Source of the DNA: Bdellovibrionales bacterium CG10_big_fil_rev_8_21_14_0_10_45_34 | GTDB taxonomy: Bacteria; Bdellovibrionota; Bdellovibrionia; Bdellovibrionales; 1-14-0-10-45-34 | Assembly (NCBI GenBank): GCA_002778785.1 | Contig: PEZS01000011.1 | Span: 318,995-382,994, forward strand | Direction of reading: 5' to 3' | DNA: 64,000 bases | Part shown: piece after piece, positions 9,513 to 18,066 of the stretch | Position numbering within the stretch: position 1 is the first letter of the stretch | Layout of the letters: the number at the start of each line of letters is the position of its first letter | Notes under the pieces: model-generated | Database searches by the model: none | What the model was told of the DNA's origin: nothing | Seen by the model: the letters and a program-made list of their open reading frames with translations, nothing else | Translations under genes and position numbers: made by a program

Positions 9513-11708
9513 TCATTTGGGGGTAGGACATTTGATTTGAGGCGCTAGCGATCTCTCAAAGTAAACATGGATGGGCAGGCAGGCCCCTTTAGATTCATCA
9601 GCGTCTACAATGTCACCTCCAACGCCAACGACTTTGCATTTTGGATTCTCTTTGCTGAGGTTTGAACTCAAATTGTAGCATCGGTTAGCTTTGCAGTGCT
9701 GGAAGAACGGCCCGGCAACACGCGGATCCAGAACTGCTAACGATTTGTACTGTCCTTTTTCTACCTCTTCAGGGTTGCCAAGTATCCATGGATTGCGTCT
9801 TAAAAAGTCTTCACCACCCAAAACGAGCTCCGTCGCCAGTTTGAGCGAATTCCTGTAGGCCAATTGGTTTCTTTTAAAAACGTCTCCTCTATCTCTTTGG
9901 GGTTGAATCGGACACAACGTTCTTTTGTAGTTTTCGGACAAATTCCCTTTTTTGTTTCTCTCTTCACTCCAAGGTTGAAATTGCTTTCCTTCGACGGCGA
10001 CGCAGCTGGGGCCGTCGCAAAGCAATTCGGATATCTGATATTGAAAGTCCTTTTCATTCAAAGTGCTATATTTATGAGCCGTAAAATCTGATCTCTGATA
10101 GTTTCCAAAAAGTTCAAACGTGTCGCCATTTGCTTGGTGAGAGGCCGGATTTGCACGAAATGAAGGTTCTTTTTTAGCAAAGTACGCTCTCTCAGCAATA
10201 ACCCGTGCGACAATTTGGCCTTGCCCTGGATGAAAAACGTTTCTTCCAGCCCCATCGCTTTGCACTTGGCAGTCTCTCGACTCGGCCCATATAGTTCGAG
10301 TTACTGCATCGATATCATAAAGTTCTTTAAGATCAATTCCGGTGTTGTTTTTCAGTTGTTTATCGACGCTAGCACTCGCCTCATTAGCCAGACCCTCGGA
10401 AGCTAACACGTAGAAGGTTTTCATTGCCCATGCAATTTTATAGAGCCGTTCGTATTGGGCACTCATTAATTTGTCAGTAGACGGTTGCTTTGAAAAGTGA
10501 GTGTATTCATCCAATAGATGCGCAATCCCCATTTTACCAAGAATGTCGTCTAAAGTTTCTGCATAGTGGGGCAAAGGCTTACCGTGGCAGGTTAGTAAGT
10601 TTGCAAGCGGATCTTGGTACGCATTTTTATTTAGCGAAGCCACAGCCCGTGGGATTCTCTTTCTCTTTCTCTTTAACAAATCATTTGGCGGCTCACTTTT
10701 TTTTTCTTTGATAGGGGGCTTCGGTATTTTCCTTTGCGCTAGTACTTTTTTTAAACACTCCAGGTCCTGAGGCGCAATACATTGACCTGTTAGTTTTGTG
10801 AGAAGCTCTTCTCGAGGCGTTTCTTCAAGGGCCTTACCTCTGTTAGCACTGCTCGGGTAACCAACCTCGTTAAACGCCACATTCCCGCCCTTCAACCCTG
10901 TCTCGAGTGAAGCTATCTTAGAATCGCCTTTCCCAACGTACTCTAACTGGTCAGCATTAGCGTCAATAGTCGGCGGGAGTTCACTTTGACACTTACGAGC
11001 CACAGACGAGTCGGACCCGCAGCTCCGCAGGCATTTTCTCAACATTTGAGTTTGATTTACATCTCCGAATCGCTGCTCTATTTCATCAATACTCAATCCG
11101 GCTTTTATCATCGTAGAAATCATATGGTATTTGGGAGTGTGATGTTCAGACGAAGATTGAATTTTTGGATTTGGCTCAGAGTCCTTGCGATATCTAGGAT
11201 CGGTTTTGCAGACTGATGCCGCTAAAAATTCGTTGTGGTCTTGAAAAAATCCACACGCCCTGCGGGCGCAGCCGTGGGGATCAGTCGTGTCATCCGGAAG
11301 CGCCAACACTTCAAACTTGTAGGAGAGTTTACCCCCCACCTTTTTTGATTTTTTTGTAGGCACAAGAATATGCGCAGCTGGAACTTTTGCTAAAGGCGAA
11401 TTATCTTCTGATTTCAGCCCAGATCTCATTCTTACGCGATGAACAAAGTAATCTGTTTTGGATTCGCTTTTAAATAAACCCAGCAGCCCCGTGTTTGTTT
11501 CTGGTTTCGTCTCAGGAGTCTTAGTTCTAGTCTTACTGAGCGGGAGTCTTGGCAATTCACGCGACAGACGCGTAGAATCTTCTAAGGAAGGGGGCGTTTT
11601 GCTCGCTACCTCTAAAGTGGGCAAGACAGGAGCTAAAACCAAAATAGCTAACCAATGTGTATGGAATAACAAATTGTAAAACCGGATGTTGAGACGAGTT
11701 GCTTTCAC
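9513..11708 (-). CDS. Large exported protein with a SleB-like cell-wall hydrolase domain
   Basis: About 731 residues with one N-terminal hydrophobic segment (likely signal or anchor). Next comes a long Lys/Pro-rich, poorly conserved region with several paired cysteines (residues about 30-460). The C-terminal part resembles the cell-wall hydrolase family PF07486 (SleB/CwlJ). It has TRTIWAESRDC, which fits the family's catalytic-glutamate motif (T.YGEARGE in SleB), followed by GQGQIVARVIAERA and later QFQPWSE, matching the family's QFSCW-like segment. SleB-type enzymes are lytic transglycosylases that cut peptidoglycan. The domain match is by eye and divergent, so function is inferred. Starts at GTG 11708 or TTG 11711, both without a clear ribosome site. 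In a Bdellovibrio-like predator a large, unique cell-wall enzyme could act on self or prey wall. Confidence 0.6.
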   Translation of the reverse strand: MKATRLNIRFYNLLFHTHWLAILVLAPVLPTLEVASKTPPSLEDSTRLSRELPRLPLSKTRTKTPETKPETNTGLLGLFKSESKTDYFVHRVRMRSGLKSEDNSPLAKVPAAHILVPTKKSKKVGGKLSYKFEVLALPDDTTDPHGCARRACGFFQDHNEFLAASVCKTDPRYRKDSEPNPKIQSSSEHHTPKYHMISTMIKAGLSIDEIEQRFGDVNQTQMLRKCLRSCGSDSSVARKCQSELPPTIDANADQLEYVGKGDSKIASLETGLKGGNVAFNEVGYPSSANRGKALEETPREELLTKLTGQCIAPQDLECLKKVLAQRKIPKPPIKEKKSEPPNDLLKRKRKRIPRAVASLNKNAYQDPLANLLTCHGKPLPHYAETLDDILGKMGIAHLLDEYTHFSKQPSTDKLMSAQYERLYKIAWAMKTFYVLASEGLANEASASVDKQLKNNTGIDLKELYDIDAVTRTIWAESRDCQVQSDGAGRNVFHPGQGQIVARVIAERAYFAKKEPSFRANPASHQANGDTFELFGNYQRSDFTAHKYSTLNEKDFQYQISELLCDGPSCVAVEGKQFQPWSEERNKKGNLSENYKRTLCPIQPQRDRGDVFKRNQLAYRNSLKLATELVLGGEDFLRRNPWILGNPEEVEKGQYKSLAVLDPRVAGPFFQHCKANRCYNLSSNLSKENPKCKVVGVGGDIVDADESKGACLPIHVYFERSLAPQIKCPTPK

Positions 11709-11794
11709 CAAACAATTCTTCGGACAGTCTGGCCAATAAGAAGAGAAAAAAACTGGCCCGAGTTCGAAAGGTACTTCGAGTCTTATTGTACCTC

Positions 11795-11832
11795 AAAAAA
11801 ATGATGGGGCCGGCCCTTCATGGCCAACCCCA
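11795..11832 (-). terminator. Intrinsic terminator of the DksA-like gene
   Basis: Reading on the minus strand, an imperfect GC-rich stem (TGGGG..GGCC paired with GGCC..CCCCA, two mismatches in the middle) is followed by a run of seven T after a short CATCA-like link. It begins 18 bases after the stop codon of the DksA-like gene and fits a rho-independent terminator, which would separate that gene from the hydrolase gene downstream. Confidence 0.75.
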
Positions 11833-11850
11833 CAAAATATGATTGGTAAA

Positions 11851-12222
11851 CTAAAATTGTGCGTATCTTTTGCTAACAGCTTCACGATGCTCAGCGCCTT
11901 CGATACTGAGTCTAGTCCATGGTATGGCCAGGAGCCTTTCCACTTCAATAATCTCCTCAGTCTCTTCGCATAAGCCGTAAGTGCCTTTTTCGATTCGAGC
12001 CAATGCGAATTCAATTTCGATAAGCTGTTTTCGAAGCCGCTCTTGCTGGCTTAAGGATTCACTCTCAACGAGCAAGCGCATAGTTTGGTCAGCCTCATCG
12101 CCCCCACGATCAAAGCTACTCAAATCGTCTTTGCGGTCACGCACTCGATTTAGAATGTCCTGCTTGGCATCCATCAGTCTCTTCTGGCATTGAAGTATTA
12201 ACTTCTTGGATATACTTGCCAT
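11851..12222 (-). CDS. DksA/TraR-family protein lacking the zinc-finger cysteines
   Basis: A 123-residue protein with the DksA/TraR layout: an N-terminal coiled-coil hairpin (residues about 1-80) and a C-terminal segment starting with the family's GTYGLC. DksA proteins bind the secondary channel of RNA polymerase and, with ppGpp, tune stringent-response promoters. Here the usual CxxC...CxxC finger is reduced to a single cysteine (CEETEEII where CxxC is expected, then no second pair), so zinc is probably not bound. The aspartate pair at the coiled-coil tip is plausible in DRGGDEAD. The gene has its own terminator and a very unusual run of ten G immediately before the ATG. Confidence 0.8.
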   Translation of the reverse strand: MASISKKLILQCQKRLMDAKQDILNRVRDRKDDLSSFDRGGDEADQTMRLLVESESLSQQERLRKQLIEIEFALARIEKGTYGLCEETEEIIEVERLLAIPWTRLSIEGAEHREAVSKRYAQF

Positions 12223-12223
12223 T

Positions 12224-12233
12224 CCCCCCCCCC
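12224..12233 (-). repeat. G10 homopolymer tract directly upstream of the DksA-like start
   Basis: On the minus strand ten consecutive G are followed by one A and then the ATG at 12222. The tract occupies the position of the ribosome-binding site. Homopolymer G tracts of this length are slippage-prone, so the tract length, and with it the spacing or strength of ribosome binding, may vary between cells. Confidence 0.9.
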
Positions 12234-13257
12234 TTACGCGAGTAAACCTTCACTCGCAAGTGAACTAGTTACACACAATCCCAAAAAAATGTGCAACACG
12301 AAAAAAGGCGATCGATCGTGTAACCTGTTGAAATAAATGAAATTTTAATAAGTCACAAACAAACATCTCGGCAGCATCGCAGGTGAGTTTAAGATCCTTA
12401 AAGTTTGAATTTAAGTTTTCAAGCAGCCGCAAACATCAACAGCGCTGATGAGGTTTGTATATAAACCTCAGTATTCACTCTCTAATTGATGAACTCTCGA
12501 ATGTTTTTGTTTTGGCCAGCAGGACTTTAGGCCAGAGATGCTGTCATATTTTTGCTTAGATTTAAGTCTGAAATTTCACATTTAAGAATCTAAGAATACG
12601 GAGCAAAAAAAGTGATGGCTTAACGCGTAATCGGTTCCAAAATAGAACCGCAGAATCAAAAAGTTGGCTCAAGTCGAATAAAGGGCTGCTCCCAATTTGT
12701 CGAACGTAGCGAGCAAAAACAAAGATAGTGGTGTTAGGAGTAGGTAGTACCGATCGATGTGCCGACCAGGAGGCGCCGGGGACAGCGCGCTGAAAATAAA
12801 AAAAAGGTTTCCACAGAATTTTGTGGTGGCAGAAATCCAAAACCCGTTCTAGCTCTAGGTGGGTCGCCGTTATAACAACTTTAGGCTTCTCAGTCCAAAA
12901 ATGCTGAGCCTGCTCACCATCGTCAGGGACAGCCCCCGTACTTATGCTTGTAGGGTTTTAATTTACTGATTCCACAAACCTATAGAAACCCTTACTGATT
13001 ACTTTACCACGCAGAAAAGAATGCACAACGGGAAGCCATTACAGGCGATGTCTCATTTTGAAAAATCCCACCAAATCCGCAGATTTACAGGCGAATTTTT
13101 TTTGCCCATCCCAGCATAAAGCCCTGCGTCTCCAAAAGGTACCTGCTTCCCTTTGGTAGCGCTCCAGCGCTACCAAAGGGAAGCAGGTACCTTTGGAGAT
13201 CGATTTTCGTGTGTCTCATATAAAGATTCCCGGTCGTAATTCCGATAAACTGTTTAT
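12234..13257. other. Gene-free kilobase between divergent genes
   Basis: I see no convincing gene here. A 92-codon minus-strand frame at 12562-12840 has no ribosome site and an odd composition. Structured items are a perfect 8-bp inverted repeat (TGAGGTTT / AAACCTCA, 12449-12470), a small hairpin (CGGTTC / GAACCG, 12629-12647), and the long hairpin at 13129-13199. Promoters for the DksA-like gene (leftward) and the coiled-coil gene (rightward) must lie here. TATAAA at 13219-13224 is a possible -10 element for the latter, without a good -35. An uncharacterised small RNA in this stretch is possible but cannot be supported from sequence alone. Confidence 0.6.
13129..13199. repeat. Very long near-perfect hairpin
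   Basis: Two arms of 34 and 33 bases pair completely except for one bulged A, around a 4-nt TCCA loop (13163-13166). The arms begin TCTCCAAA and end GGTAGCGC. No T-run follows, so it is not an ordinary intrinsic terminator. It lies about 60 bases before the start of the coiled-coil gene, in or next to that gene's promoter or leader. Confidence 0.95.
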
Positions 13258-14967
13258 ATGAGCCGCTACTTTCAGTCTGTCTTATACAGCCTGTTTCTCA
13301 TGAATGCCTTTTTGGGGTCGTCGGACTGGTTTACCACTTCGTTTGCCGCCAATTGGATTAGACTAGTATCGAGCACCACGGCTCATGCTGACACTGCTAC
13401 GATCTCGCCCGCCGCGCCGCCTACCTCCCAGCCACCAATCACAATTGGCACCCCGCAGAGAACTGATACTGATCGCCTCGAAGATCAGATCAAATCTTGC
13501 CAGCCATCCTACCAGAAGTACGAATCTCAAGTGGCTACGGCCAGAGAAAAATGCGCAAAACTGCGAGTCACAAAGAAGCGCGGGACACTCATTCAAGACA
13601 CTGAGTTATGTCAAAAAGCGGCTGAAGACTGTTTTGGGGCCATGAATAGTTATGTCTATTTTGGAAACCCCTCTGACAAAAAAAAGAGAAGGGATCAATC
13701 TAAGCGTGTCGGTGAAGAAATGGCTGATGCATGCCCTCCCTTTCAGATGCAAAAAATGAAACTAGAGGGTTCGATTCTCAAAGATCACCAAGATACAGTA
13801 AAGGACCTTGAGGATGACATTTTCAAATTGATGAAGAAAATCTCTGATTCCAAAATAAAATACGAAAAAGACAGTCTTGATATTCAGGCCCAAATCACAA
13901 AAGCTCAGCAAGATCAAAGAGCGGTGACAGAGGATATTCAACGAGCCTTGAGCAATCAGCAGCTACAAAACTCTCAGCAGGCTCAAAAGCTGCTATCAGC
14001 TTACCGGGAGCTACAAGCTCAGCTCGATCGACTGAGAACCTCTGATCTTCAAAAAGCCCGTACCGCCTACCTCAACAGCATTCAAGACACTTACCAAGAC
14101 TGCATCTCAAAGGCTGAAGAGTCCTCAACAATGACTGTCAATGCTCTGGCTGCACAGGCAATGAACAACACTCACATACCTTTCGACTGGTTAATTCGTA
14201 CAAAAGGACGATCTGAGCAAGAAAAACAGCAAATGATTGTTCGCTATCGTGCAGCTAAGTGTATGGAAGGGCCCGGAAAACTCGGGGACCTTCAAAAATT
14301 AGAAAGAGCCTACCAAGATGGACTCCGCGATATGCGATTAAAAGAGCAAGAGATATTAAGGCGTATCGAAGATGTCATCGCCCAGCGCGATCTACTTAAT
14401 AGCGAACAAATTGTACTTTCACAGAATCTCACTCAGCAATCCAACACACAACTCAACAACCTAAGAAATACTATTCTACAACATATGAGGTCTATGGAGA
14501 TTGCAGCTCAGCAGCACGGTGAAGAGATCGGGCTTTTGAACGCAGAACTTGCCAATAAGCATCAAGAGAAACTGAAATCCGAAAGTACACTCGTGGCACT
14601 GGGACTTGCCAATCTAAAAGACGTGCGTGGCGAGTACAGCAAGGCATTAGCGTCGTCAGACAACGGTCGTGACTCTATAAAGGCAACCGTCACTTTAGAA
14701 GAATACGACGAAGCACTAGAAAGCATTGGCAAAATAAATATTACCTTCAAAAAAGCACAAGATGACTGTCTTTGTAGCAAAGACGATTCAGGTAAAGTCA
14801 AAACTGATTTTGAGGCAGTTCTTGGTAGCCTTGCGCCAACAACCGGACAAAACAGCATTCTGGATGGCTATGTTAAACAAGCCCAACGAGCCTGTGAAGC
14901 TCTAAGCAAAAAAGAGTCCCGCGAAAGCACGACAGGTGACAGCACGGTATCGCAGGGGGGCAACTAA
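13258..14967 (+). CDS. Exported coiled-coil protein of unknown function
   Basis: No family recognised. The 569 residues start with a hydrophobic segment and a likely signal peptide ending near the TTAHADT stretch (about residues 40-46). A short Pro/Thr-rich linker follows. The rest is dominated by Gln/Lys/Glu-rich heptad-like sequence (about residues 150-470) typical of long coiled coils. Cysteines occur in pairs (SCQPSYQK, REKCAKL, LCQKAAEDC, CLCSKDD), suggesting periplasmic disulphides. No clear ribosome site precedes ATG 13258; a second ATG fourteen codons in is an alternative. A role as a periplasmic scaffold is conceivable given the neighbouring PBP1A gene, but this is only a guess from position. 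Confidence 0.7.
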   Translation: MSRYFQSVLYSLFLMNAFLGSSDWFTTSFAANWIRLVSSTTAHADTATISPAAPPTSQPPITIGTPQRTDTDRLEDQIKSCQPSYQKYESQVATAREKCAKLRVTKKRGTLIQDTELCQKAAEDCFGAMNSYVYFGNPSDKKKRRDQSKRVGEEMADACPPFQMQKMKLEGSILKDHQDTVKDLEDDIFKLMKKISDSKIKYEKDSLDIQAQITKAQQDQRAVTEDIQRALSNQQLQNSQQAQKLLSAYRELQAQLDRLRTSDLQKARTAYLNSIQDTYQDCISKAEESSTMTVNALAAQAMNNTHIPFDWLIRTKGRSEQEKQQMIVRYRAAKCMEGPGKLGDLQKLERAYQDGLRDMRLKEQEILRRIEDVIAQRDLLNSEQIVLSQNLTQQSNTQLNNLRNTILQHMRSMEIAAQQHGEEIGLLNAELANKHQEKLKSESTLVALGLANLKDVRGEYSKALASSDNGRDSIKATVTLEEYDEALESIGKINITFKKAQDDCLCSKDDSGKVKTDFEAVLGSLAPTTGQNSILDGYVKQAQRACEALSKKESRESTTGDSTVSQGGN

Positions 14968-15122
14968 AACACTTGAAAGACTTGAGCCTGTCGCTACCAC
15001 GCCCAACTCATGCTTAAGAGGCCACTGAGAATCTATTTTTGAGTCGTTGCATTGTCTTTGACCTAACAATTGAAGCCCTACCAACTTGTATCCTCTGACC
15101 TCTTCATTTACTCTTTTAGCCT

Positions 15123-17954
15123 ATGGCAAAAAAATTGATTCTCGCGGTGTTTTCAATCGCTTTAATTGGCGCAATTTCGGCTGGCCTTTTTTTAGTTTGG
15201 ATATCAGGAAGCCTTCCAAAACTTGTTACAGTCGAAGATTATAAACCCTTACTCGTTTCTGAAGTCTTCGACAGAAACGGAGAAAAAGTTGGAGAATTCT
15301 TTAGAGAACGAAGACTCATCGTACCTTTTGAAAAAATGCCTGAACAGATTGTTCAAGCCTTTATCTCGGCTGAAGACTCAAGCTTTTTCAATCATGGCGG
15401 AATCAACCTAGTTGCAATTTTCCGAGCCTTTGTAGCCAATGTGAAGGCCGGCCGCAAAGTTCAAGGCGGCAGCACCATCACCCAACAGGTAGCTCGCTCT
15501 CTTATGTTGACCTCAGAGAAAACCTATGACCGCAAGATACGCGAGATTTTGCTCTCTTACAAAATGGAGCAAAACCTTTCTAAGCAAGAGATTCTCTATC
15601 TTTACTTGAACCAAATCTATCTAGGGCAAGGAGCTTATGGCGTTGAAGCTGCCGCAAGGTCTTATTTTCGAAAACCCGTCGACCAACTAAACGTTGCAGA
15701 AGCGGCGCTATTGGCGGGTCTGCCTCAGGCGCCGACTCGGTATTCTCCATCGAACAATCCTGAAATGGCTAAGCAGCGGCAGGTTTACGTCTTAAGACGA
15801 ATGAACGAAGAGGGGTACATTACCGACGAAGAGTTTGAGAAATGGAAGAATGAACCTTTGAAGTTTTTTGTTCGGACGGACTATAAAGATCGCGCTCCCT
15901 ATTTTTTAGAAACGCTCAGGCAATACTTGGTCAATCAACTGGGAGAAACCGCCGTTCTCGATGAAGGGCTTCGTATACACACTTCTTTAGACCTCTCGGC
16001 TCAGGAACTTGCGCAAGAAGAAGTTCGTAAAGGATTAAGAGACACCGACAAACGACAGGGTTACCGCGGTCCGCTTCAGCATATCGAAGGCGACGAAGCC
16101 ATCACTGAATTTCTCAAGGCCAATGAAGAGGGTCTCGTCAAGTCGGCCTCAGACTCACAGATTCTTCTGCCGGACGGCAGCGTTAATTACCTTGGTGATT
16201 TTGTTGATTTGAAAGCAGACCCAACTAAAAAGTCCGCAGCACTGATACCGATGGCAATCTCAAAGCTTCCGGCGCATCTTAAAGTAGGAGAGTTTTACAA
16301 AGGTCTCGTCAGCTCGGTAAACGACAAGAACGGTTTTGTCATTGTCGATCTTCCCGGCATAAAAGGCATGATCGACTTTGATACGATGACCTGGGCCAGA
16401 AAGCTAAATCCAGAAATTCGCTACGATTACGATCTCATCAAAAAACCTTCTCAAGCACTTAAAGCAGGTGACATCGTTCTAATCAGGATTGCCTCAGAGG
16501 GCATTTCGAGTGAACGCATCAAAAAGTGGCATAAAGAAACCACGGATTACTTTAAAAAAATCAAAAAACCTCTTCCAGCCACTGTACCTGACCTCGATAA
16601 GCTTGTTGCACTAGAACTGGAGCAAGAGCCTGTTGTTGAAGGAGCCCTTCTTAGCTTTGACCTACAAACAAAAGACATCGTTGCTATGGTGGGCGGCTAT
16701 TCGTTTCAAGACACCCCATTTGGAAGAAAGGGAAGCCAGTTCAATCGCACGATTCAAGCTGTTAGGCAAACGGGCTCGGCTTTTAAACCCTTTGTTTACT
16801 TAGCCGGCCTTGACCGTGGGTACAGCCCCAACACCGTTATTGTGGATGCGCCCATCGTTTACAAAGATGACACAATTACCGAAGTGAAAGATTCCAACGA
16901 TAGCCAAGACAACGAAGTCAAAGTATGGAAACCCGGAAACTACAATTCTCAGTTTGGTGGCGATATACTTTTTCGAAACGCCCTCATCGAATCCAAAAAC
17001 ATCCCGACCATAAAAATACTCGACAAAACAGGAGTCGACACTGTCGCAACCTATGTAAAGCGACTAGGCGTTTTTAGTCCGCTGAACATGGATCTCAGTC
17101 TTGGGCTCGGCTCATCTTCTACGACTCTTTACGAAATGACTCGAGCTTATGGTGTTTTTGCAAATCTAGGAAGGCGCCTCACACCTATAATGATTCGTAA
17201 AGTAATAACTGCCAGCGGAGAAGAAGTTTTGTCTGCTACGAGCTTGGATGAGCGATTCAAAACAGATCTCGAGAATTTAGCCCAAGAATTTGAAAAGAAA
17301 CGAACCGAGACTTTAGCGTATTTAAATTCCACGGACGCAGCAAAACCGACAGATACGCCGCCAAAAGAAACTGGGGAAATGGGAGAAGCTGAAACGATTT
17401 TACCGGCCCATGAAGCGAAACGAAAAGGCCCACTGCCGCTCTATTTTGAGGATCCAGATCAGCTTATCTCCCCTCAAAGCGCTTATCTCATAACCTCAAT
17501 ACTTACCGGCGTCATCCGTGACCCTGGCGGAACAGGCGCTAGAGCGCGGGCCCTTGGCCGAACAGCTGCTGGTAAAACGGGCACTACAAGCGACTATTTT
17601 GATACGTGGTTCATTGGTTACACGCCACAATTCATTACGGGCGTATGGGTAGGTTTCGACGCCGAAAAGAGTTTGGGCCGCGGAGAGACGGGCTCTTCTA
17701 CCGCCCTTCCAATATGGCTCGAAGTCATGAAAAAGCTTCACGATAATAGGGAGATTCGTGAGTTTTCAGTGCCATCAAAAATTGTATTCGCCAACATCGA
17801 CGCCGAGGCAGGTCGCCTAGCCTCTTCTCGTTCGAAAGTAGTGGTGCGGCAGGCCTTTCTGGAGGGTACCGAACCTGGTACACAGCAAGAGGTTGAAAAG
17901 CGGCTCGACGACCAAGAAGAAAAAGAATTTTTAAAAGAAGATCTTGTCCAGTAA
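15123..17954 (+). CDS. mrcA: Class A penicillin-binding protein 1A
   Basis: A bifunctional peptidoglycan synthase anchored in the inner membrane by one N-terminal helix (residues 5-29). The GT51 glycosyltransferase domain follows, with catalytic E84 in AEDSSFFNHGG, then GGSTITQQVAR, RKIREILLS and LNQIYLGQGAYGVEAAA. An OB-like insertion (about residues 330-500) precedes the transpeptidase domain with SxxK at S552-K555 (TGSAFKP), SxN in ESKN, and KTGT at about 818. At 943 residues it is slightly longer than E. coli PBP1A; a charged insert near residues 720-770 and an acidic C-terminal tail account for the extra length. Beta-lactams should acylate S552. uvrA follows after 112 bp on the same strand. 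Confidence 0.95.
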   Translation: MAKKLILAVFSIALIGAISAGLFLVWISGSLPKLVTVEDYKPLLVSEVFDRNGEKVGEFFRERRLIVPFEKMPEQIVQAFISAEDSSFFNHGGINLVAIFRAFVANVKAGRKVQGGSTITQQVARSLMLTSEKTYDRKIREILLSYKMEQNLSKQEILYLYLNQIYLGQGAYGVEAAARSYFRKPVDQLNVAEAALLAGLPQAPTRYSPSNNPEMAKQRQVYVLRRMNEEGYITDEEFEKWKNEPLKFFVRTDYKDRAPYFLETLRQYLVNQLGETAVLDEGLRIHTSLDLSAQELAQEEVRKGLRDTDKRQGYRGPLQHIEGDEAITEFLKANEEGLVKSASDSQILLPDGSVNYLGDFVDLKADPTKKSAALIPMAISKLPAHLKVGEFYKGLVSSVNDKNGFVIVDLPGIKGMIDFDTMTWARKLNPEIRYDYDLIKKPSQALKAGDIVLIRIASEGISSERIKKWHKETTDYFKKIKKPLPATVPDLDKLVALELEQEPVVEGALLSFDLQTKDIVAMVGGYSFQDTPFGRKGSQFNRTIQAVRQTGSAFKPFVYLAGLDRGYSPNTVIVDAPIVYKDDTITEVKDSNDSQDNEVKVWKPGNYNSQFGGDILFRNALIESKNIPTIKILDKTGVDTVATYVKRLGVFSPLNMDLSLGLGSSSTTLYEMTRAYGVFANLGRRLTPIMIRKVITASGEEVLSATSLDERFKTDLENLAQEFEKKRTETLAYLNSTDAAKPTDTPPKETGEMGEAETILPAHEAKRKGPLPLYFEDPDQLISPQSAYLITSILTGVIRDPGGTGARARALGRTAAGKTGTTSDYFDTWFIGYTPQFITGVWVGFDAEKSLGRGETGSSTALPIWLEVMKKLHDNREIREFSVPSKIVFANIDAEAGRLASSRSKVVVRQAFLEGTEPGTQQEVEKRLDDQEEKEFLKEDLVQ

Positions 17955-18066
17955 AGAAATACCTTCCAGTTAACTCGCGCGCCATGTGCGATGAGAAAGC
18001 TGAAGAAGCATTGCCCATGCGACGAAGAATGATAGGCACACGGTTTAAACAGGATTAGAATTACTC

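Noticed and set aside
12562-12840. 92-codon minus-strand frame in the 1-kb gap
   Set aside because: No ribosome site, atypical composition, no recognisable domain.
13021-13119. Short plus-strand frame of 32 codons before the long hairpin
   Set aside because: Too short and no good ribosome site; chance frame.
13129-13199. Long hairpin as an ordinary intrinsic terminator
   Set aside because: No T-run on either strand and no gene ends nearby on either strand.
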